A stretch of DNA of 21,124 nt from IMG/VR virus record IMGVR_UViG_3300030380_003613, positions 1 through 21,124 of that record. One strand, 5' to 3'. Positions within the stretch are counted from its first letter, which is position 1. Each line of letters begins with the position of its first letter. Below are positions 15,059 to 21,124 of the stretch, in pieces. A model generated the notes under the pieces. It did not search any database. It worked only from the letters and a program-made list of their open reading frames with translations, and was not told where the DNA came from. The stretch is from a virus. A program made the position numbers and the translations under genes.

Positions 15059-17467
15059 TTATCTAGGCGTAAATTGCTCTAGTCCAAATCCACCAAGCGT
15101 ATCATTGCCTGATGATTCAAAGTTTTTAGGTAATAAATCATTTTTTCTTTGATCTATTAGTTCTGATTGTTGTGTAGCTTGAATTTTAGTTCTCTCGTCT
15201 TTACGATCTTCCTTAAACTCTTCGTTTGACTTTTTAGATTTAGCTTGTTGTTGAGCTAGCTGCATATTGTAATTAAACTCTAACTCCATTAACTGTTGTT
15301 TAATTTGAGCTTCTCTCTCCATTTTTTGAACTTCAAAATCAGACTTAGCTTTTTCAAGCTGCATTTTTTGTTCAGTTAATATTTGTTGCTTTTGAGCTTC
15401 TGCCATAGCTGCTTTTTCAGCAGACTCTGCATTAGCTTGAGCTTGAGCCTGTATATTAGCCATTTGAGCTTGTTGATCTCTTGTTTGCTTATCTTTCCTA
15501 CGTTTTTTAAGCATTTGGTTAGCTAACTTTAAATTGTTAACTTGCCTAATATCTATGGCGTCTTCTAAGTCTATTTGACCTGCTTTTAAAGCTATTTGAA
15601 TATTTTGCTCTAGTATTTGCTTATCCTCTTCATCTGGTTCTAATTCTAAGAATATACCAAAGTCATGCATGTTCATACTAGCTAGTTCTTCTAGTGTACC
15701 TACGTTATATCTTGATATACTAGATTTTAAACTTTGTTTAGTAAGTGGAAACATTAAAGCATCTGCAACTCTTAATGATATATTTTCACAAGCTCTAAGC
15801 GTTAAGTATAAACTAGCTTGTAATATGTGTCTTGTAGCTACATTTGAATTTGCAGCGGCTAATTTTTGTAACCCAACTAATGATTGCTTATCTGGAAGTG
15901 TACCATCTCTAGCTTCGTTAAGACCGGTCACATCTCTTATCATTTTTAGATAATACTCATAAGTTTGTATTAATGACTGTATTTTACCCATACCATTTGA
16001 AGTAGAAAGTTCTTGTATTGGAACTTTACCTGGATTCATACCACCATCTTGAGTCATTGAACGACCTACAATACTACCAGTTTGAAAATACATGTTTAAT
16101 GCTTCTGCTGGGTTGTAATTAGTTCCGTTACCAAGATCTACTTCTGCTAAACCATCTATATCCATATAAACACCATCAGGCACTATTCTAGACATTACCT
16201 GTTGTAGTTTTAAATGTGTAAGTTGTATCATATCAGCAAAACCAGTTATTCTGCTTACAATTGATTCTATACGACCTTTATACATTCTAGGAGCTACGAT
16301 GTTATAGTTCATGTTAACTTTAACAGTGTTAGCATTTGGTCTTGTCATATTTTCAGCTAACTCCCATTTAAGCATTTTTTCATGACCTAATATTTTAGCT
16401 CCACTATATAATACTTCTATTGATCTAAATGCTTTTTTAAAGCTTTCACTTTCTGGCGGATTAAATGAATCAGTTTTTTCTAATGCTTTTTCTAAACCAT
16501 TAGCTGTTTCTTTTATTTTAAATACTTGGTTAGTAAAAGTTTTATATTCAAAATACAGCACTTGAACAGTGGTATCATCATATCTACCACTCCAGTTTCT
16601 AGTATAATTTTGATTACCAGGATACTTTTCAATTTCTTTTAATTCATCTGGGGTTAAATATGGAAACTGCTTTTTAAGTTCAGCCATGCTTATAGGTTTT
16701 ACTTCACCTACATAGTATATATCTTCAAAATTTGGATCATCACTATAAGAATAAACTAAATTAGCTGGATCAACATATTCTACAGTAACACCTTCTGATC
16801 TATTAAATGATGTTTTTACAGCTGCAATACCTAATATTGTTAAATCTTGATTTAATCTTCTTCTTACTAAATCATATTTATTATTAGCTAATACATTGTT
16901 TATGACTTCTTCTTCAGCTACCTCAACAGATTCTTTATAATCCATCTGCATATGCAACTGTAATTCTTCTTCACTTTCCATTTCTAATCCAACACCACCT
17001 GATCTTGAAACATCTAAACCTGTTACTTCTTTTATTTGATTTATAACAGCTTTTTGGTTCATATCTCTCTGTATACCCTCAGCATAAGCTGTTCTTTTAT
17101 GTATTGACTCCGGATCTTGAGCAAAAGCTTTTATCTCATAACTTCTTTGAGACATACCATTTACAACAATGTCAACAAATTTAGGTATAACAGGTACTGG
17201 TTTCCAGTCTAAATTTAAATATGATAAATCTCCGTTAATAGATAGTTCGTCTTTATATTTTTGTATAGATTGTTCACCTCTAGCATATAATCTTAATCTA
17301 TGAAAATTGTTATAATTAGTATTAAACCTATCATTATAAGATCTATCGCCTCTAAACCATTCGCTTTCAATAGATCTACCAACTTGTAGACCATACTCGT
17401 AAGTGGCTTTCTCTGCATCAGGTACTACCTGACTAGGAAACGAACTATTGTAATTAGTATTTATCAT
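15059..17467 (-). CDS. Portal protein, 802 aa
   Basis: The portal forms the dodecameric ring at the head vertex through which DNA is packaged. Evidence is its place right after terL (ATGA overlap) and portal-like sequence: an N-terminal region with LYARGEQSIQKYK and LNLDWKPVPVIPKFVDIVVN (residues ~60-105), a wing region (VEYVDPANLVYSYSDDPNFE, DIYYVGEVKPISM, residues ~228-260), and the crown-side helix TYEYYLKMIRDVTGLNEARD with LPDKQSLVGLQKLAAANSN (residues ~503-545). From about residue 640 to 770 the chain becomes a long Gln/Ala/Lys/Glu-rich coiled coil (AQMANIQAQAQANAESAEK, MQLEKAKSDFEVQKMEREAQ), then a short Gly/Phe tail (GGFGLEQFTPR). The length of ~800 aa exceeds classical portals but fits crAss-like ones. 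No Shine-Dalgarno is present; the leader is AAAAATAAATAAA. Confidence 0.9.
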   Translation of the reverse strand: MINTNYNSSFPSQVVPDAEKATYEYGLQVGRSIESEWFRGDRSYNDRFNTNYNNFHRLRLYARGEQSIQKYKDELSINGDLSYLNLDWKPVPVIPKFVDIVVNGMSQRSYEIKAFAQDPESIHKRTAYAEGIQRDMNQKAVINQIKEVTGLDVSRSGGVGLEMESEEELQLHMQMDYKESVEVAEEEVINNVLANNKYDLVRRRLNQDLTILGIAAVKTSFNRSEGVTVEYVDPANLVYSYSDDPNFEDIYYVGEVKPISMAELKKQFPYLTPDELKEIEKYPGNQNYTRNWSGRYDDTTVQVLYFEYKTFTNQVFKIKETANGLEKALEKTDSFNPPESESFKKAFRSIEVLYSGAKILGHEKMLKWELAENMTRPNANTVKVNMNYNIVAPRMYKGRIESIVSRITGFADMIQLTHLKLQQVMSRIVPDGVYMDIDGLAEVDLGNGTNYNPAEALNMYFQTGSIVGRSMTQDGGMNPGKVPIQELSTSNGMGKIQSLIQTYEYYLKMIRDVTGLNEARDGTLPDKQSLVGLQKLAAANSNVATRHILQASLYLTLRACENISLRVADALMFPLTKQSLKSSISRYNVGTLEELASMNMHDFGIFLELEPDEEDKQILEQNIQIALKAGQIDLEDAIDIRQVNNLKLANQMLKKRRKDKQTRDQQAQMANIQAQAQANAESAEKAAMAEAQKQQILTEQKMQLEKAKSDFEVQKMEREAQIKQQLMELEFNYNMQLAQQQAKSKKSNEEFKEDRKDERTKIQATQQSELIDQRKNDLLPKNFESSGNDTLGGFGLEQFTPR

Positions 17468-19683
17468 TTATTTATTTTTGAAATATAACCACTGTTATCA
17501 TATTTTTTAATGCCTAAGTACATAGACTTTTTCTGTCTTTTAGCAACAGGAACATATCTATTTTTATTACAAGCCATAATAGCTAAACCAGAACTAATAG
17601 AAGCATCGTATTTAGTTCTGTTGTTAATATTAAATCCAGCCCAATCTTCTAAAGTTTTCTGGTGATACATATCACCCATACCTTCTTCTAATTGTCCTAC
17701 ATGTTCTTCTATATAGCTTTCTATTGCAGCAGCATGTGCTTGCTTAATATCTTCACTTGTGTTAGGTATACCACCTATTTCTTTTTCTGTAGGCGATAGC
17801 TTATTCCATACTTTATCAGGACGATTCATACTATAGCCTCTATAACCTCTTCTTTTTAAATAATATAAAAACCTAGGTTTGTTGTTTTCAGCAAGTACTG
17901 GCATACCGTAAAAAACCATAGCCATTAAAACATCTTCAAAAAATATTTCTGCTGTTTGTGGTCTACATATATATTCTAAGAAAAAATGATTAGGTGGTGC
18001 ATCTTCCATTGAAAACTTAGTTAAACCGTGTAATGAACCATTTGATCCTTTGCCATCTACAGTGCCTGATATATCGTAACTATCCAAACCAAATGCTCCA
18101 ACGTGATCATTTCCAGGGTGTTTAACACCATTCTTTATAATCACTCTGTTTTGTAAGTTTTTAGGTGGCACCCATGATATTTTAAATCTACCATCTTTAT
18201 TAGGTACAAACTTTACTTTAGTATCTTTAATACCATTTTCCCATATAAAACTACCTTGAGTAGTAGTATTATTCATTTCTTGGTTATAATCTATTTGCTC
18301 ATATATTTTAGTTAGATTAAATAAACTATCTTTAGTTTCATCTCTAAAAGCATGAGCTTCAGTTCTTGGAAATTGTCTATAGTATTCGTTTAAACTGTCT
18401 TGATCATTTCTTAAACCATCTACTTCGTTTTCCCAGTGTTCGATAACTCCGATTGTAACTTCAATACCGTCAACTCCGTAGATTCTATTTTTTCCCTTAG
18501 TGAATACAGGTGATCCAAAAGTATCCATGAATCCTTCGTAGTTCCACTCCATAGGGATGAAAAGAGAATAGAGTCCGCTAGATGTCTGTCCGTTTCTATT
18601 TCTTTTTGTAACGTCTGAATTGTAGTACAGTTTCTTGAAATTGTTTCCACCTTTATCTAATGCGTTTGAAGTTGAGCCCATCATACACTTGCCTACGATT
18701 CTTGATCCTAACCTTAGTGTTGTTTTTGTAACTCGCCAGTTGTTTAGTATGTTGTCCGGTCTTTCCCATTTTCCTGATTCGTCGTGTGCTAATATTTTTA
18801 ATTTCTCACCATCGTAAGAGTTGTCCCCCGTGTTTTTCCAGTCTATAGTTGTATCAAGACCTTGTAATTCTCTTAATTGTTCGTTTGTTTCTAGTTTTCG
18901 TCTAGTAAGCTTTGAAGCTGGGACTCTATACGCCAACTCGGTTTTAGGACGATCCATACCATCCTGGATGGGTTTAAAGAAAAACGGATAGTTAACGGAT
19001 ATTGGTACGACTTTGTCGGTAAACATTTTTTTAGCGTCTGCTCCAGTTTTAGATAAGATACCGAATCTAGCGTCAGACGATATTGTTGCCTGGTTGACCA
19101 ATTCGGCTGACGACATAAAGCTAAATCCACTCCGTCTGTTTTTAAGATAGCACATTCCATAGCACCTGCTGTCCGCTTTACAAGCTTCCCAGAAGATAAA
19201 GAAGAGTCTATTTGCTTCTCTGTAATCGGCTGCACCAACATCAATCTTTGACCATTGCAAATACATGTAGTGAGTACCAGTGATATAAGTAGGATTACCA
19301 TTGTTATAAAACCAGTGGCCTTCATCTCTTTTTTTAAATTCATTATCTATATAATCGTACCATTCTTCTTTAAAATCATTTGGGTATTCATCCCAATCAA
19401 ATCTACTTTTTATCTTGCTTAATGCTTTCGGGTAGGTTTGTTTTTCCCAGTATTGTTCCTTTTGTTTCTCACTTCGTTTAAACGGTTGATCGACTGCTGG
19501 TAAAGCAATCCTGAGATTTTGTATTTCAATGATCTGTCCAATTTGTCCAGTTTTACTTATTACTATAAAATCGTAATCTTGATTATATCCATAAACCCAT
19601 TTTTTTGATTTGTTTTGTTTTTTTAAATATGTAGGGTTTACAATATCTTTTAATTCTTTCCAAAGTGTTTGATTGTAACTCAC
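17464..19683 (-). CDS. terL: Terminase large subunit (packaging ATPase/nuclease), 739 aa
   Basis: TerL pumps DNA into the prohead with an N-terminal ATPase and cuts concatemers with a C-terminal RuvC-like nuclease. Visible motifs are a deviant Walker A (LKNRRSGFSFM, residues 180-190), Walker B with catalytic Glu (KILAHDE, residues 296-302), and a coupling motif (GSTSNALDKGG, 336-346). The nuclease core begins at HVGAFGLDSYD (527-537, Asp534/Asp537), followed by HFFLEYICRPQTAEIFFEDV and LYYLKRRGYRGY. The deviant Walker A and length recall crAss-like TerL. The start is GTG, overlapping the previous TGA as GTGA. It is preceded by GGGAGGAG, the only strong Shine-Dalgarno I saw in the window. Codon use changes inside the gene: the ATPase part (about 18420-19260) uses many G/C-ending codons (AAC, CGG, TCG, GCC, GTC, CAG) whereas the nuclease part is strongly AT-ending. 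Confidence 0.93.
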   Translation of the reverse strand: MSYNQTLWKELKDIVNPTYLKKQNKSKKWVYGYNQDYDFIVISKTGQIGQIIEIQNLRIALPAVDQPFKRSEKQKEQYWEKQTYPKALSKIKSRFDWDEYPNDFKEEWYDYIDNEFKKRDEGHWFYNNGNPTYITGTHYMYLQWSKIDVGAADYREANRLFFIFWEACKADSRCYGMCYLKNRRSGFSFMSSAELVNQATISSDARFGILSKTGADAKKMFTDKVVPISVNYPFFFKPIQDGMDRPKTELAYRVPASKLTRRKLETNEQLRELQGLDTTIDWKNTGDNSYDGEKLKILAHDESGKWERPDNILNNWRVTKTTLRLGSRIVGKCMMGSTSNALDKGGNNFKKLYYNSDVTKRNRNGQTSSGLYSLFIPMEWNYEGFMDTFGSPVFTKGKNRIYGVDGIEVTIGVIEHWENEVDGLRNDQDSLNEYYRQFPRTEAHAFRDETKDSLFNLTKIYEQIDYNQEMNNTTTQGSFIWENGIKDTKVKFVPNKDGRFKISWVPPKNLQNRVIIKNGVKHPGNDHVGAFGLDSYDISGTVDGKGSNGSLHGLTKFSMEDAPPNHFFLEYICRPQTAEIFFEDVLMAMVFYGMPVLAENNKPRFLYYLKRRGYRGYSMNRPDKVWNKLSPTEKEIGGIPNTSEDIKQAHAAAIESYIEEHVGQLEEGMGDMYHQKTLEDWAGFNINNRTKYDASISSGLAIMACNKNRYVPVAKRQKKSMYLGIKKYDNSGYISKINK

Positions 19684-19955
19684 TTACTCCTCCCTTCAGC
19701 AAAACCTCTAAAAGTTTTTTCTTGTTTATCTTTTTTAGGTTTTTCATTTAGCTTATCTTCTTCCTCTTGTATACGTGTTAGTATTTCAAAAGCATCAAAT
19801 ATAGCTAGCTTTTTAGTAGCTGCAGCATTCTTAAGTCTATCAGCTGAAACATCATCATCTGAATCTACGATCTTCTCTTTTGCTACTTTTATAAGCTCTT
19901 CAACTGCTTTTTGCCCAGCTAGGATTATTTTCTTCTTCGTTTCCTTCGTATTCAT
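19680..19955 (-). CDS. Small helical protein upstream of terL; candidate small terminase, 91 aa
   Basis: The 91-aa protein is charged and helical: a basic start (MNTKETKKKIILAGQKAVEE), an acidic stretch (EKIVDSDDDVSADRLKN), a conserved-looking helix (AAATKKLAIFDAFEILTRIQ), and a basic Lys-rich tail ending FRGFAEGRSK. There is no other in-frame start, so it overlaps the end of the co-chaperonin-like gene by 56 bp in a different frame. It overlaps terL by the GTGA tetranucleotide. Its size, helix content and place before terL suit a small terminase subunit, but I see no helix-turn-helix motif, so the role is a positional guess. The last codons of this gene supply the GGGAGGAG ribosome-binding sequence for terL. 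Confidence 0.8.
   Translation of the reverse strand: MNTKETKKKIILAGQKAVEELIKVAKEKIVDSDDDVSADRLKNAAATKKLAIFDAFEILTRIQEEEDKLNEKPKKDKQEKTFRGFAEGRSK
19687..19694 (-). promoter_or_regulatory. Strong Shine-Dalgarno sequence for the GTG start of terL
   Basis: The minus strand reads GGGAGGAG, then TAA, then the GTG start, giving a GGAGG core 5 nt from the start codon. It supports GTG as the start. The sequence also encodes Gly-Arg-Ser of the preceding gene, so part of the match may be coincidental. The other starts inspected (75-aa and co-chaperonin-like genes not examined) lack such a motif. Confidence 0.6.
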
Positions 19956-20493
19956 GGGTTACGGCTATATCATTAGATTTCATACAATAAAGGCGTTCGC
20001 CTTCTACAATAAATTCAAACTCAGAGTATGGTGTAAATACAACTAAGTCACCAGGTTTTAATCCTACAGCTTCTAAGGAGCTATTAGAGTATTTAAGTAT
20101 ACCAAAATGCTCTTTTTCTTTAGACAGCGTTAGATATGATTTATCTAGTATTGGTTTTACAAAACAATAATTTAAATGGCACTTTTGGTTATACATATAT
20201 ATTTGATCAAGACTACAAAAATATAGTTCACCTTGAAAGTAAGTTGCACTATTTCTTTCTTTACCTTTTTGATCATACCATCTTCTAAATATGTTATGAT
20301 GTACATATACTATATCACCTGGTTTTATGTCAGTATTAAAAGCCGTAGGAGTAGAAACTACTACAGCTTTTTTACTAACAAATTTGTGGTCTTCAATACC
20401 TGTGTTAATAATAAGTTCTTTATTATCAACTTGTCTTATATTATCATACCTTTGTTTATAAGGTTTAATAATAAAATTATATAAACTTTTCAT
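19900..20493 (-). CDS. GroES-like co-chaperonin with two tandem domains, 197 aa
   Basis: The protein reads as two consecutive GroES-type beta-barrels. Domain 1 (about residues 1-101) has LYNFIIKPYK, then KKAVVVSTPT, then DIKPGDIVYVHHN, then FQGELYFCSLDQIYMY. Domain 2 (about residues 106-182) has NYCFVKPILDK, then FGILKY, then GLKPGDLVVFTPYSEFE, then VEGERLYCMKSNDIAVT. These correspond in order to the GroES RPL.DRV strand, the G-V/I strand, the 'KPGD.V.F' hairpin and the 'ly.i..sDIla' end. Possible mobile loops are ELIINT (residues 26-31) and SYLTLS (119-124). GroES is ~97 aa and T4 gp31 ~111 aa, so 197 aa fits a duplication. It starts in a TAATG overlap with the preceding gene. The likely role is assisting host GroEL in folding virion proteins. 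The fold call is from pattern reading only. Confidence 0.7.
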   Translation of the reverse strand: MKSLYNFIIKPYKQRYDNIRQVDNKELIINTGIEDHKFVSKKAVVVSTPTAFNTDIKPGDIVYVHHNIFRRWYDQKGKERNSATYFQGELYFCSLDQIYMYNQKCHLNYCFVKPILDKSYLTLSKEKEHFGILKYSNSSLEAVGLKPGDLVVFTPYSEFEFIVEGERLYCMKSNDIAVTHEYEGNEEENNPSWAKSS

Positions 20494-20720
20494 TAATATT
20501 TTAAATCAAATTCAACAGCAATAGCCATATTATTATTAAATCTTTTCCATGGTAATACTTCATTATTCTTTTTTATATAAATAGAATATTCACCACTTTT
20601 TTCATTATTTAATATATCGCATATTGTGTGACCACCATAAACTTCTTGACCTATTGCATAATGCATTGCATCGTTTTTATAATCAGAGCCAATACTAATT
20701 TTTCTAATTACATTAGGCAT
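20493..20720 (-). CDS. Small protein of unknown function, 75 aa
   Basis: I do not recognise this protein. I chose the ATG at 20720 (MPNVIRKISIGSDYKNDAMH) rather than a TTG two codons upstream; the ATG overlaps the stop of the 88-aa gene by 8 bp. The sequence is beta-rich (YAIGQEVYGGHTICDI, GEYSIYIKKNNEVLPWKRF, NNMAIAVEFDLKY) and ends in a TAATG overlap with the co-chaperonin-like gene. It has no membrane segment or cysteine cluster. The compact beta sequence suggests a small globular domain co-expressed with its neighbours. Confidence 0.8.
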   Translation of the reverse strand: MPNVIRKISIGSDYKNDAMHYAIGQEVYGGHTICDILNNEKSGEYSIYIKKNNEVLPWKRFNNNMAIAVEFDLKY

Positions 20721-20979
20721 TTTCAAGAACTTCTTTGTCTTCTTCTTCTATTTTTGTGTAAGTACCATCTTCAACATTTATGTTTATAGCACCATATTCT
20801 TCTTCAAGATCATTTTTAAATTTTTCTACATCTTGATTAACTCCAGCTAGTTCATGTAGTAAGCCATGTTTTTGACTTTCTAAATAACCTATTTGGTTTA
20901 GAATACCACTTACTTTTTCTTGGTGTTTGTTTATAGTTTGTAATTGATCTAAACTAATTTTATTTTCTACTTTTTCCAT
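20713..20979 (-). CDS. Small coiled-coil protein of unknown function, 88 aa
   Basis: Residues ~8-62 form a continuous heptad-like helix (LDQLQTINKHQEKVSGILNQ, ESQKHGLLHELAGVNQDVEK, FKNDLEEEYG). It is followed by a short strand pair (AININVEDGTYTKIEEE) and an acidic tail ending VLENA. The arrangement, a coiled coil plus a beta hairpin, is common in small phage morphogenesis proteins but I cannot assign a family. The ATG is preceded by an A/T-only leader (TTTAATTAA) and follows the previous stop by 28 bp. Confidence 0.8.
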   Translation of the reverse strand: MEKVENKISLDQLQTINKHQEKVSGILNQIGYLESQKHGLLHELAGVNQDVEKFKNDLEEEYGAININVEDGTYTKIEEEDKEVLENA

Positions 20980-21007
20980 TTAATTAAATTTAATTATATT
21001 GTTTTTT

Positions 21008-21124
21008 TTACTCTCCAGGGCCTGCGTTAGGATCTGTCCAAGCAGCTGTTGCTAATAAAGCTAATGCTGCAGCATGATCCATAGTCTCAACCGGAGTTAA
21101 TGAACCATTTGTTATAAAACTAGG
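21008..21124 (-). CDS. C-terminal end of an unidentified gene (truncated by window edge)
   Basis: Only the last 38 residues are present, reading PSFITNGSLTPVETMDHAAA, then LALLATAAWTDPNAGPGE and TAA. The peptide is Ala-rich and helical in the middle, with a Pro/Gly end. The frame is open to the window edge, its composition resembles protein, and its stop lies 28 bp before the next gene on the same strand. Function is unknown. Confidence 0.65.
   Translation of the reverse strand, partial: PSFITNGSLTPVETMDHAAALALLATAAWTDPNAGPGE

Noticed and set aside
18891-19343. 150-codon open frame on the minus strand inside terL in another frame
   Set aside because: It lies wholly inside terL, whose motifs are clear; the frame is open because of the unusual G/C-richer codons there. 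Its translation has no recognisable pattern.
19669-20046. Plus-strand frame opposite the small genes before terL
   Set aside because: Antisense to three overlapping coding frames with better start/stop coupling; Ser/Phe-rich composition is that of a complement of charged helices.
20721-20726. TTG start two codons upstream for the 75-aa protein
   Set aside because: An ATG is present at 20720 with a normal short overlap; no ribosome-binding sequence favours the TTG.
1-21124. tRNA genes, CRISPR arrays, insertion sequences, integrase or attachment sites
   Set aside because: None could be recognised on either strand; the window is filled by virion genes.

Overview
The window is a 21.1-kb piece of a tailed-phage genome (podovirus-like) carrying the late virion-assembly module. 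All sixteen genes lie on the minus strand, so transcription and gene order run from high to low coordinates. Genes are packed with 4-bp or 1-bp start/stop overlaps and gaps of at most 78 bp. The DNA is AT-rich and the proteins are rich in Asn, Lys, Ile and Ser. Most starts are preceded by A/T-rich sequence without a Shine-Dalgarno motif, which suggests a Bacteroidota (flavobacterial) host. The gene order and several recognisable protein signatures resemble the Crassvirales (crAss-like) / Cellulophaga-podovirus morphogenesis block. Both host and order are inferences from sequence pattern, not database results.

Layout in transcription order. (a) 21124-19680, pre-terminase cluster: the end of an unknown gene, an 88-aa coiled-coil protein, a 75-aa unknown protein, a 197-aa protein that reads as two GroES-like co-chaperonin domains in tandem, and a 91-aa helical protein in the place where a small terminase might be expected. 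(b) 19683-12382, packaging and head: large terminase, portal with a long C-terminal coiled coil, a charged scaffold-like protein with an AT-hook motif, and the major capsid protein. (c) 12303-11512: a conserved-looking protein of unknown role, bracketed by two strong rho-independent terminators. (d) 11455-2493, connector and tail: two ring/connector proteins, a 1581-aa muzzle/nozzle (stabilisation) protein, and a 593-aa protein that looks like a separated part of the same nozzle architecture. (e) 2482-1, internal virion/ejection-type proteins: a 294-aa protein with a hydrophobic N-terminus, a 453-aa helical protein, and the first 75 residues of a further, probably large, protein that leaves the window.

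Working together: the terminase fills, through the portal, a capsid built on the scaffold. The ring proteins and nozzle close the head and form the short tail. The last cassette would be packed inside the head and ejected with DNA. The co-chaperonin next to the terminase would help the host GroEL fold capsid or other virion proteins.

The most interesting points are the tandem GroES-like protein, a small 'GSG..GYxxGD' beta module inserted into three successive tail proteins, a nozzle apparently divided over two genes, a codon-usage break coinciding with the ATPase domain of terL, and two terminators isolating the gene behind the capsid gene. No tRNA, CRISPR array, insertion sequence or integrase was seen, and no gene-free stretch exceeds 300 bases.
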